From Marinomonas ostreistagni (lineage in GTDB: Bacteria > Pseudomonadota > Gammaproteobacteria > Pseudomonadales > Marinomonadaceae), in assembly GCF_016888445.1 (NCBI RefSeq), contig NZ_JAFEKF010000002.1, positions 558,001-622,000 on the forward strand: DNA of 64,000 bases, in the 5' to 3' direction. This document shows positions 9,038 to 16,674 of this stretch, in pieces (within the stretch, counting starts at the first letter, position 1; every line of letters begins with the position of its first letter). The translations under genes and the position numbers were made by a program. The notes under the pieces are model-generated. The model saw only the letters and a list, made by a program, of their open reading frames with translations. It made no database searches and was not told the origin of the DNA.

Positions 9038-9265
9038 GATTTCCCCTATAGATCTGAAAACGCATTAATGTACGCGAACACAGAAAGAAATCCTTCTGCA
9101 ACTGTGTTGTTTTAAAGTGGGTATAAGATTACCCGAAATAAACGGATTAATTCAATTACCTTAAAGTTAATATCTTTATTTAAGGTGCTTTAATCAAGTT
9201 TATTTTAATAGTTTAATAAAAACTTCCTCAATTAGCGAATACTAAACGGCCCAAAAGTAAACAAT
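9038..9265. promoter_or_regulatory. AT-rich divergent hns/tex intergenic region
   Basis: This 228-bp gap must hold promoters for hns (leftward) and tex (rightward). Its right half is strikingly AT-rich and contains the dyad CCTTAAA/TTTAAGG (9159-9185, 13-base spacer). An H-NS-type protein could bind here; that is inference. No hairpin repeat of the dispersed family occurs in it. Confidence 0.5.
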
Positions 9266-11422
9266 ATGCAGATAATTTATACGACGCTGGCGTCAGAATT
9301 TGGTAAATCGGTCAATACCACCCAAAATATCATCAAACTATTTGAGGAAGGGGCGACCGTCCCATTCGTCGCCCGCTACCGAAAAGAAACTACCGGTGCC
9401 ATGGCCGATGATGTATTGCGAGACTTTCATACCCGTTGGCAATATTTATTGGAGCTAGAAAAACGTCGCGAAGCCATTCAAGACATACTGCAAAGTAGCG
9501 ACAATGTGCCAGCTGCGGTATTTAAAAGCCTAGCTGCGGCGACCAGTAAAACCGAACTAGAAGACATCTACGCGCCCTTTAAACAGACGCGCAAAACCAA
9601 AGCTGATCTCGCCGTCGAGGCCGGCTTGCAGCCGTTTGCCATCGCTATCTGGCAAGACGGTCAAGCCAATGCTGCCCAGCATTATCAAGCCTTGCCAGAC
9701 ACGGTCAGAGCAGCGACCAGCCAAAGCGAGGCATTATCGGGCGCCAAACATATAATTATTGAAAAGTTATCGCAAAATATAATGACGCTACAGCAAGGTA
9801 AACAACTGCTGAAAAAAGAAGGCGAATTAATCAGCCGAGTCATGCGCGGCAAAAAAGAAATCGGCGAAAAGTTTCAAGATTATTTCGATTACCGTGAAGC
9901 GATTAAAAAATGTCCGCCGCATCGGTTGTTGGCACTATTTCGGGGCAAAAAAGAAAACATCCTCAAGCTATCGATTGAATTAGAGCAGGATCGACTGCCA
10001 TATTCGCTGCAGCAAGCCATCTTTTTAACACCGCTAGGCTTTCCTGAGATAAAAGAACGCACCCCAAGCAAAGAGAAAATCGCTTGGCTAGAAAGCGCTT
10101 GGCAAGAAAAGATATTCTCTAAACTTGAAACAGATATTCTCAGCGAACTAAAAGAGCAAGCCGAAGCGGGTGCGATTGAAGTATTCCAAGACAATTTAAA
10201 AGACCTTTTGATGGCCGCACCAGCAGGGGCCAAACGCACCCTAGGATTAGACCCAGGTTTTCGTAATGGTGTTAAATGGGCGGCGATCGATGAATACGGC
10301 GCATTATTAGACTACGGCGTCATCTATCCTCATGCGCCACAAAACCAAACGCAAAAAGCCTGCGCGCAATTACAACAAGTGATTCGCAAACATCAAATCG
10401 ACTGGGTGGTGATTGGCAACGGTACCGCCTCGCGCGAGACAGAAACCTTGGTGAAAAGCTTAATCAGCGAGCAACAGCTAAACTGCCGCAGCGTGATCGT
10501 CTCTGAAGCGGGCGCTTCTGTGTACTCAGCATCGCCTGTGGCCAGCCAAGAATTCCCCGAGTTAGACGTCACCATTCGTGGCGCCATCTCCATCGCCCGA
10601 CGCTTTCAAGACCCGCTGGCGGAACTGGTGAAAATCGACCCGCAAGCCATCGGTGTTGGCCAATACCAACACGACGTCAAAGCCAACAAACTCAGCGAAG
10701 CGCTGGACTACGTAGTGGAAGACTGCGTGAATAAAGTCGGCGTTGACCTCAACCTTGCCTCCGCATCCTTGTTAACCCACGTCTCCGGCTTAAGCCAACG
10801 CCTAGCGCAAAACATCATCGACCTGCGCGAACAGCTTGGAGGCTTCACCAGCCGCGCCCAGCTCAAAAAAGTCAAAGGCATCGGCGATAAATGCTTCGAA
10901 CAATGTGCCGGCTTCCTGCGCATCCGTGGCGGCAAAGAGCCGCTTGACGCCTCCGCCGTGCACCCAGAATCTTATGCGCTAGTGAAACAAATGGCACAGC
11001 AGGTCAACCTAGAAGTGAAAAAACTGGTGGGCAACGTTCAAGCCGTGGGCCAACTACAGCAACAACTGGCACAACCAGGGCAACTTAGCTTCACGCAAAA
11101 AGACATCTTAGACGAACTCGCCAAACCTGGCCGCGACCCGCGTCCAGAATTCCAATACGCCAGCTTCGACGACAGCGTTGCCACCATCGACGACCTACGT
11201 GAAGGCATGACCCTAGAAGGCGTCGTCACCAACGTCGCCGCCTTCGGCGCCTTCGTCGACATCGGCGTCCACCAAGACGGCCTCGTGCACATCTCCCAAC
11301 TCGCCAACCGCTTCGTCAAAGACCCCCGCGACGAAGTCCGCGTCGGCGAAGTCATCAAAGTAGAAGTGCTCGACGTCGACGCCAAACGCAAACGCATCGC
11401 TCTCAAGCGCCTTGGCTCCTAG
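9266..11422 (+). CDS. tex: Tex family RNA-binding transcription accessory protein
   Basis: A 718-residue Tex/YhgF protein, a nucleic-acid-binding factor associated with transcription. Domains in order: N-terminal helical Tex region (FVARYRKETTGAMAD near residue 35), an RNase H-like YqgF domain starting at TLGLDPGFRNGVKWAAID (about 327-344), a helix-hairpin-helix pair (FTSRAQLKKVKGIGDK, about 530) and a C-terminal S1 RNA-binding domain (VTNVAAFGAFVDIGVHQDGL, about 655). The protein ends right after S1 (RIALKRLGS), without the extra tail found in longer family members. Codon choice shifts within the gene, AT-richer in the first half and C-ending in the second. A hairpin repeat begins shortly after the stop. 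Confidence 0.95.
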   Translation: MQIIYTTLASEFGKSVNTTQNIIKLFEEGATVPFVARYRKETTGAMADDVLRDFHTRWQYLLELEKRREAIQDILQSSDNVPAAVFKSLAAATSKTELEDIYAPFKQTRKTKADLAVEAGLQPFAIAIWQDGQANAAQHYQALPDTVRAATSQSEALSGAKHIIIEKLSQNIMTLQQGKQLLKKEGELISRVMRGKKEIGEKFQDYFDYREAIKKCPPHRLLALFRGKKENILKLSIELEQDRLPYSLQQAIFLTPLGFPEIKERTPSKEKIAWLESAWQEKIFSKLETDILSELKEQAEAGAIEVFQDNLKDLLMAAPAGAKRTLGLDPGFRNGVKWAAIDEYGALLDYGVIYPHAPQNQTQKACAQLQQVIRKHQIDWVVIGNGTASRETETLVKSLISEQQLNCRSVIVSEAGASVYSASPVASQEFPELDVTIRGAISIARRFQDPLAELVKIDPQAIGVGQYQHDVKANKLSEALDYVVEDCVNKVGVDLNLASASLLTHVSGLSQRLAQNIIDLREQLGGFTSRAQLKKVKGIGDKCFEQCAGFLRIRGGKEPLDASAVHPESYALVKQMAQQVNLEVKKLVGNVQAVGQLQQQLAQPGQLSFTQKDILDELAKPGRDPRPEFQYASFDDSVATIDDLREGMTLEGVVTNVAAFGAFVDIGVHQDGLVHISQLANRFVKDPRDEVRVGEVIKVEVLDVDAKRKRIALKRLGS

Positions 11423-11444
11423 ACTTGCTAGATTGAAATCGCAG

Positions 11445-11493
11445 CAAAGATCGGTACGAGGGGATTGCATCCCCGATTGCAAGCGCAGCTTGC
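11445..11493. repeat. single copy of the dispersed hairpin repeat
   Basis: One half-unit (GGTACGAGGGGATTGC...AGCGCAGCTTGCT), with the same two stem-loops as the array at 3735-4600. It lies between the convergent genes tex and lysR and is fused directly to the 103-bp repeat that follows. Confidence 0.92.
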
Positions 11494-11596
11494 TGCGCCC
11501 GAGGACTCATTAGACATTACCTTGCGTTTGATTTGCGCTGACGCGTCGAGGAACGAGACAATGCGCAAGCAAATTGAATTGCAAGGTCATGGCCTC
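11494..11596. repeat. 103-bp direct repeat, copy 1
   Basis: From TGCGCCCGAGGACTCATTAG to GGTCATGGCCTC this sequence is identical to 13511-13613, base for base, in the same orientation. It contains an imperfect inverted repeat (CCTTGCGTTTGATTTGCG against CAAATTGAATTGCAAGG). Both copies directly follow a unit of the dispersed hairpin repeat. No coding signal is evident. Confidence 0.95.
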
Positions 11597-11613
11597 ATCA
11601 AGGCTTTGCTATC

Positions 11614-12519
11614 TCAAACCCGCTTGGCTGGGCATTGGCGGCAGGCTTGCTGCAGTAGCTCGACAAACAGCTTAGTCGCGGGTCCGGTGCGCTCGCCCTT
11701 GCCAAAGATCGCATACATATCAAACGTACGCTGCCCGCCGGACTCCAGCGGCAGCGGCTGCAGGCGTCCTGATTCGATCACGCTGCGCAAATCCGCGATC
11801 GGCAACCAGGCAAAGCCAATCCCCGACGACACCACCTCCAGCGCCGACTGCACGCTCGACACCGTCCAGCGCTGCTCCGCCCCGAGCCAGCCTTCATCGC
11901 GCGAGCTTTGGCTCGCCGAATCACGGATCACCACCTGCAGCTCCTGTTTCAAGCGCTCATTGCTGATCTTGCCAGGCTCCCGAAACAGCGGATGATTGGG
12001 CGCCGCCACGGCCACCATCTCCACCTCAATGATCGGATCGGCCAAATAACCCTTTGGCACAATGCCACTCAAAATCAAATCCGGCGAACCGTTTTCCATC
12101 AACTCCAGCGCACCACTGAGCACCACCTCGTGCAACTGCACTTGCGTGCCTTGGCTCTGCGGTTCAAACGCCTTCAGCGCGCGCAACAGTGCCGGTGTCG
12201 GAAATGCCTCGTCCACCACCAACTCAATCTCCGGCTCCCAGCCTTGGCCTAGCGTATGCGCCAGCTCTTCCAGCTCCAGCGCCTCGCGCACGATATGCCG
12301 CGAGCGGCGCAACAGCACCTCACCACGTTCGGTTAACTTCGCCTTACGGCCATCGATCGCCAGCAGCGGATAGCCCAGCTGCTCTTGCAATTTGGACACG
12401 GTATAACTGATCGACGACTGACTTTTGTGCAATGCTTCCGCCGCCTGCGCAAAGCCGCCTTTATCCACCACCGCTTGCAACACGCGCCACTGTTCTAGAG
12501 TTACTTTTGGAGCCTTCAT
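11614..12519 (-). CDS. LysR family transcriptional regulator
   Basis: A 301-residue LysR-type regulator. The N-terminal winged helix-turn-helix (VTLEQWRVLQAVVDKGGFAQ, then AAEALHKSQSSISYTVSKLQ) occupies about residues 5-55. The remainder is the periplasmic-binding-protein-like effector domain (ELVVDEAFPTPALLRAL, PDLILSGIVPKGYL, GIGFAWLPIADL). The ATG at 12519 is preceded by AAAAGG; a start ten codons earlier is less likely. It is divergent from azoR across a 155-bp gap, the usual position of a LysR regulator relative to its target, so control of azoR is likely (inference). The inducer is unknown. Confidence 0.9.
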   Translation of the reverse strand: MKAPKVTLEQWRVLQAVVDKGGFAQAAEALHKSQSSISYTVSKLQEQLGYPLLAIDGRKAKLTERGEVLLRRSRHIVREALELEELAHTLGQGWEPEIELVVDEAFPTPALLRALKAFEPQSQGTQVQLHEVVLSGALELMENGSPDLILSGIVPKGYLADPIIEVEMVAVAAPNHPLFREPGKISNERLKQELQVVIRDSASQSSRDEGWLGAEQRWTVSSVQSALEVVSSGIGFAWLPIADLRSVIESGRLQPLPLESGGQRTFDMYAIFGKGERTGPATKLFVELLQQACRQCPAKRV

Positions 12520-12674
12520 AGAGAGCCTTTTATGATTTTGATAACGCATAATATCTAAATTATCGATCTTATGAGTCGAAATATTACGCTTTTATATCTA
12601 AAAATTAGGTTTTATTATTCTTCTATCCAATGAATTCGAAGCCAAAGCTTCACACACAGTTTAGGAGATTGAAC
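12520..12674. promoter_or_regulatory. lysR/azoR divergent control region
   Basis: The AT-rich gap carries a near-direct repeat TATCTAAA (about 12551 and 12595) and a TCGA-N9-TCGA dyad near 12564-12580, plausible sites for the adjacent LysR protein. Promoter boxes are not clear enough to call. Confidence 0.4.
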
Positions 12675-13268
12675 ATGGCAACACTACTACGAATTGACTC
12701 AAGTGCCTCAGGCGACCTGTCCAAATCACGTCAACTAACCGACGCCTTTGTTGCGCAGTGGCAAGCGAAAAACCCAGACGGCCAAGTGATCGTACGCGAC
12801 GTCAACGCCAACCCACTGCCACATTTCACCAGCGAAACACTGGGCGCACTGTTTACCCCAGAAGCGGATCGTACCGCTGAGCAACAAGCGATCGTCACCA
12901 TCGGCGATGAACTGATCGCCGAGCTAGAATCAGCCGACGTGATCGCCCTAAGCGCGCCAATGTACAACTTCAGCATCCCATCGACGCTGAAATCTTACTT
13001 CGACTACATCGCCCGCGCTGGCCGTACCTTTAAATACACCGAAGAAGGCCCAGTGGGCTTGGTTAACAAAGACGCCTACGTCTTCACCGCCAGCGGCAGC
13101 TTCCTAGCCGGCACACCGATGGACCACCAAGCGGCGTACATCAACACCTTCTTAAACTTCGTCGGCATCAACGTCAAACAAACCTTCACCGCCGGCGGCC
13201 AAGCCCTAGGCGAAGACGGTGAAAAAGCCTTCACCGCCGCCAAAGACAGCATCGCCCTAGCGGTGTAA
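12675..13268 (+). CDS. azoR: FMN-dependent NADH-azoreductase
   Basis: A 197-residue flavodoxin-fold quinone/azo reductase. It uses FMN and NADH for two-electron reduction of quinones and azo compounds, a cytosolic defence against thiol and electrophile stress. Visible features are the N-terminal phosphate loop with RIDSSASGDLSKSRQL, the FMN-contacting APMYNFSIPSTLKSYFDYI and the ARAGRTFKYTEEGPVGL segment, all characteristic of AzoR. The ATG at 12675 has TTTAGGAGA at an ideal distance; a start 15 codons earlier lacks one. Divergent from a LysR regulator. Confidence 0.95.
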   Translation: MATLLRIDSSASGDLSKSRQLTDAFVAQWQAKNPDGQVIVRDVNANPLPHFTSETLGALFTPEADRTAEQQAIVTIGDELIAELESADVIALSAPMYNFSIPSTLKSYFDYIARAGRTFKYTEEGPVGLVNKDAYVFTASGSFLAGTPMDHQAAYINTFLNFVGINVKQTFTAGGQALGEDGEKAFTAAKDSIALAV

Positions 13269-13283
13269 GCCAACCGGGGGTTA

Positions 13284-13314
13284 AGATCGGTACGAGGGGA
13301 TTGCATCCCTGATG
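13284..13314. repeat. fragment of the dispersed hairpin repeat
   Basis: GATCGGTACGAGGGGATTGC followed by ATCCCTGAT: the first stem-loop of the unit with one stem mismatch. The copy breaks off where the next element begins. Confidence 0.85.
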
Positions 13315-13317
13315 CTT

Positions 13318-13441
13318 ATTAGGCTGAATTCGCCCCAGCCAAATCCATTTTTCGCTCCAACGAGCAAGCTCGGGAGATCGCTACAAATGGACATTGGCTG
13401 TCGCTCAGGAAATTAGCAAATCTTGCTGGGGCGAGTTCGTT
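13318..13441. repeat. short element with terminal inverted repeats
   Basis: The left end GAATTCGCCCCAGC (13326-13339) pairs with the right end GCTGGGGCGAGTTC (13425-13438), 13 of 14 positions. Inner arms (CCATTTTT and ACAAATGG) can extend the fold. It is about 120 bp, has no coding potential, and sits between two pieces of the dispersed hairpin repeat as if inserted there. A miniature inverted-repeat element is a reasonable reading; no flanking target duplication is obvious. Confidence 0.6.
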
Positions 13442-13505
13442 CATCGCGGGCACAGGTCGGTACGAGGGGATTGTATCCCCGATCGCAAGCGCAGCTTGCT
13501 GAGCT
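13442..13505. repeat. copy of the dispersed hairpin repeat
   Basis: CGCGGGCACAGGTCGGTACG followed by the GGGGAT-TGT-ATCCCC and GCAAGC-GCA-GCTTGC stem-loops, in the same orientation as the 3.7-kb array. It lies between the convergent genes azoR and the beta-CASP nuclease. Confidence 0.9.
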
Positions 13506-13510
13506 AAATT

Positions 13511-13613
13511 TGCGCCCGAGGACTCATTAGACATTACCTTGCGTTTGATTTGCGCTGACGCGTCGAGGAACGAGACAATGCGCAAGCAAATTGAATTGCA
13601 AGGTCATGGCCTC
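13511..13613. repeat. 103-bp direct repeat, copy 2
   Basis: Perfect copy of 11494-11596 in the same orientation. The two copies flank the lysR-azoR pair about 2 kb apart. Confidence 0.95.
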
Positions 13614-13633
13614 CCAAAATCTAGCCGCTCTAG

Positions 13634-15103
13634 CTAACAGATGCTCAGCGATTCCCTACCGCACCACCGCACCACCGCACCAATCTCTGGGCAGCGCTCT
13701 TGCAGCGCAAGCGCCAGCGCTTGCTTGGCATCCGCCTCGCCGTGTACCAGCTTCACCTGCCGAGGCGCCATCGGTATCCCCGCGACAAAGCGCAGCAAGT
13801 CAGCCTGCCCCGCATGAGCCGAATACCCGCCCAGCTGCCAGACTTTCGCCTTGATCGGATAACGCTCGCCATCAAACTCCACATAACCATTGGCCTTGTG
13901 ATGAAAGCGCAACAAATCCCGCCCAGGCGTGCCCGCCGCCTGATACCCGACAAAGATCACATCATTGCGCGCATCGCCCAGCAACGCCTTCAGATAATTA
14001 ACAATGCGCCCACCCGCACACATCCCAGACGCCGCGATCACCACCGCAGGCCGCGCCTGGCGCGCCAGATAATCCACCGTCTGCACATGCAGATCATGCT
14101 CATCAATCGTAGTAATTTGCTCAAAATTTAAAGGATGGCGACCACTGGCCACGCGCTCGCTGGCTTCTTGATCCCAATAGGGCTTCAAGCGACGATACAC
14201 CTCAGTAAAATCGTTGGCCAAGGGCGAGTCGACAATAATATCCAACTCATCCCACGCCACGCTGGCACCGCTGCGCGTATGGCTCACTGGCGTATCGCGT
14301 TGTTCATGAATAATCGACTCGATCTCATACAACAACTCCTGCGTGCGCCCAATGGAAAACGCCGGGATCAGCACCACACCACCATCGGCCAACGCACCTG
14401 CCATCGACGCCTGCAACCGCTCGCGGCGCTGGCTGCGATCCTCATGATCTTTATCGCCATAGGTACTCTCGAGCACCAATTGATCCGCTCGCTCGGGCGC
14501 TTTCGGCTCCGGCAACAAAGGCGCATGGGGTGCGCCCAAATCCCCTGAAAACACCACATGCCAGTGTTGATCCACCGACGTTTCACCGCTTGGCACCGGT
14601 AAACGCACGCTCACATAGGCCGAGCCCAAAATATGCCCCGCGGGCGATAAACGCACTTGCACCGCCGGTGCGTCGTCACCATTTAGCGTCAACGCATGCC
14701 ACACCTCATATTCCACCGCCACCAATTGCGCGCGCAAACGCTCCAAGCACGCCTCAATAATGTCACGGTTACGGGTGACGCCGACTTTGAGGGCATCTTC
14801 GATCACCAGCGGCAATAATTCCGCGCTCGGCTTAGAGCAAATAATCGGACCACTAAAGCCCGCCGCCAGCAAATAGGGGATGCGCCCCACATGATCAATA
14901 TGCACATGGGTGACGATCAGCGCTTGCACGCGGGAGATATCAAACTCGATTGCCAACTGCTCGACTGAGGCACCGCGCTCCGAGGCTTCGCTGCCCTGAA
15001 ATAAGCCGCAATCGACCAACAGCGAACGATCGTCATCGATAATGAGTTCATGACAAGAGCCGGTGACACCGTCTTTGGCGCCATGGTGGGTAATTTCAAA
15101 CAT
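13634..15103 (-). CDS. metallo-beta-lactamase fold RNA-processing nuclease (beta-CASP family)
   Basis: A 489-residue protein with the metal-binding THVHIDHVGR motif (residues 65-74, HxHxDH), the downstream SPAGHILGSA and FSGDLGAPHAP motifs, a beta-CASP insert (VVLIPAFSIGRTQELL, ASGMCAGGR) and the C-terminal GGYSAHAGQADLL and KLVHGEADA segments. This arrangement belongs to the CPSF-73/YsxX-like RNA-processing exonuclease family, and the protein probably acts on RNA in the cytoplasm. The ATG at 15103 has AAGGA six bases upstream; a TTG two codons earlier is rejected. It is convergent with azoR and divergent from glmU. Confidence 0.9.
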   Translation of the reverse strand: MFEITHHGAKDGVTGSCHELIIDDDRSLLVDCGLFQGSEASERGASVEQLAIEFDISRVQALIVTHVHIDHVGRIPYLLAAGFSGPIICSKPSAELLPLVIEDALKVGVTRNRDIIEACLERLRAQLVAVEYEVWHALTLNGDDAPAVQVRLSPAGHILGSAYVSVRLPVPSGETSVDQHWHVVFSGDLGAPHAPLLPEPKAPERADQLVLESTYGDKDHEDRSQRRERLQASMAGALADGGVVLIPAFSIGRTQELLYEIESIIHEQRDTPVSHTRSGASVAWDELDIIVDSPLANDFTEVYRRLKPYWDQEASERVASGRHPLNFEQITTIDEHDLHVQTVDYLARQARPAVVIAASGMCAGGRIVNYLKALLGDARNDVIFVGYQAAGTPGRDLLRFHHKANGYVEFDGERYPIKAKVWQLGGYSAHAGQADLLRFVAGIPMAPRQVKLVHGEADAKQALALALQERCPEIGAVVRWCGRESLSIC

Positions 15104-15193
15104 ACACAATCCTTATGTACTGAGGTAAAGCCTTGATTGTAGAGCATTCTGGCGCACATAGCACAGGGCATAAAAATCCCCCTGCAAAGTCAC

Positions 15194-15224
15194 TTTGACA
15201 AAGAATTGTCAAAAAATTTATGAC
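15194..15224 (+). promoter_or_regulatory. probable glmU promoter with overlapping palindrome
   Basis: TTGACA (15195-15200) is followed after 18 bases by TATGAC (15219-15224), about 80 bases before glmU. The -35 box is part of the perfect dyad TTTGACA-AAGAAT-TGTCAAA (15194-15213), a possible operator. Confidence 0.5.
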
Positions 15225-15305
15225 AAAACAAATTGCGCTAAAAAGTCACAACAGGTCTAATATCCGGCTACTAAAAAGACATTCAAACGTTTAGGCCAAA
15301 CACAT

Positions 15306-16673
15306 ATGACACAGGACATCGTGATCCTTGCCGCAGGCAAGGGAAGCCGTATGAAATCGGATTTTTCTAAAGTACTACATAAAGTAGGTGGCGAGGCGAT
15401 GGTACGTCGTGTGCTAAGTACCGCAGCGCAACTCAACGACGCTCAACTACACCTGATCGTCGGTCACCAAGGCCAACAAGTCGAGCAAGCATGTCAGGAT
15501 TTTGGTGCCAACATCGTTTGGCAGACCAACCCACAAGGCACCGGCGACGCCCTACGTCGCGCCGCGCCTTCATTGACCGCCGACGGCGCCACACTGACCC
15601 TATACGGCGACGTGCCGCTGATCCAGCAAGACACCCTAGAGCGCATGCGTGCCTTATCGACACCCAACACGCTGGTACTGCTGACCATCACCCTAGACAA
15701 CCCACACGGCTACGGCCGTATCGTGCGTAATCAACAAGGCCAAGTGACTGCCATCGTTGAGCAAAAAGACGCCAGCGCCGAGCAATTGGCGATCCAAGAA
15801 GTCAACACTGGTATCTTGCTAGCGCCCAATGCCAAGCTACAAGACTGGCTTGCTGCGCTGAACAACGACAACGCCCAAGGCGAATACTACCTTACTGACA
15901 TCATCGCCATGGCGGCCGAGCAGGGCGTTGACATCGTCACCGTCGAGCCAGAGTACGAATGGGAAGTGGCGGGCGTTAATGACCGCGTTCAGCTCGCGGC
16001 ACTAGAGCGCGTCTGGCAACAACAGCAAGCCGAAACCCTGATGCGCCAAGGCGCTAGCCTGATGGACCCAAGCCGCATCGATATTCGTGGCACACTGACC
16101 ACCGGCCAAGACTGCATCATCGACATCAACTGTGTGTTTGAAGGCAACGTCACCCTAGGCAAAAACGTCGAAGTCGGCCCTAACTGCGTACTCAAAAACT
16201 GCACCGTCGCCGACAACACCATTATCAAAGCCAATACCATGATCGAAGACAGCCAAGTTGGCGACGCTTGTGATCTGGGCCCGTTTGCGCGTTTGCGCCC
16301 TGGCACGGTACTGGCGGACAAAGCCAAGATCGGCAACTTCGTAGAAACCAAAAAAGCCCACATTGGCGCTGGCAGCAAGGTCAACCACTTAAGCTACATT
16401 GGCGACACGACTATGGGCGCAGGCGTCAACGTCGGTGCGGGCACCATTACTTGCAACTACGATGGCGTCAATAAATTTCAGACCATCATCGGTGACGGCG
16501 TCTTTGTGGGGTCTAACACCTCATTGGTGGCGCCAGTGGAAGTACAGCAAGGCGCTACCATCGCCGCTGGCTCGACCATCACCAAAAACGTCGCTGCAGA
16601 TCAGCTGGCCTTTGGCCGTGCCAAACAAATGAACAAAAACGGTTGGGCGCGTCCGACCAAGCAGGAGAAATAA
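15306..16673 (+). CDS. glmU: bifunctional N-acetylglucosamine-1-phosphate uridyltransferase / glucosamine-1-phosphate acetyltransferase
   Basis: A 455-residue enzyme that acetylates glucosamine-1-phosphate and couples it to UTP, giving UDP-GlcNAc for peptidoglycan, LPS and the surface polysaccharide genes downstream. The N-terminal pyrophosphorylase domain shows ILAAGKGSRMKS (residues 7-18) and YGDVPLI. The C-terminal left-handed beta-helix begins near 250, with hexapeptide repeats and the acetyltransferase site FVETKKAHIGAGSKVNHLSY. Full length. Its stop is one base from the glmS start, so glmU-glmS form an operon committed to amino-sugar synthesis. Confidence 0.98.
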   Translation: MTQDIVILAAGKGSRMKSDFSKVLHKVGGEAMVRRVLSTAAQLNDAQLHLIVGHQGQQVEQACQDFGANIVWQTNPQGTGDALRRAAPSLTADGATLTLYGDVPLIQQDTLERMRALSTPNTLVLLTITLDNPHGYGRIVRNQQGQVTAIVEQKDASAEQLAIQEVNTGILLAPNAKLQDWLAALNNDNAQGEYYLTDIIAMAAEQGVDIVTVEPEYEWEVAGVNDRVQLAALERVWQQQQAETLMRQGASLMDPSRIDIRGTLTTGQDCIIDINCVFEGNVTLGKNVEVGPNCVLKNCTVADNTIIKANTMIEDSQVGDACDLGPFARLRPGTVLADKAKIGNFVETKKAHIGAGSKVNHLSYIGDTTMGAGVNVGAGTITCNYDGVNKFQTIIGDGVFVGSNTSLVAPVEVQQGATIAAGSTITKNVAADQLAFGRAKQMNKNGWARPTKQEK

Positions 16674-16674
16674 T

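Noticed and set aside
13700..14131. Plus-strand frames opposite the beta-CASP nuclease
   Set aside because: Histidine/arginine-rich shadow translations of a well-supported minus-strand gene.
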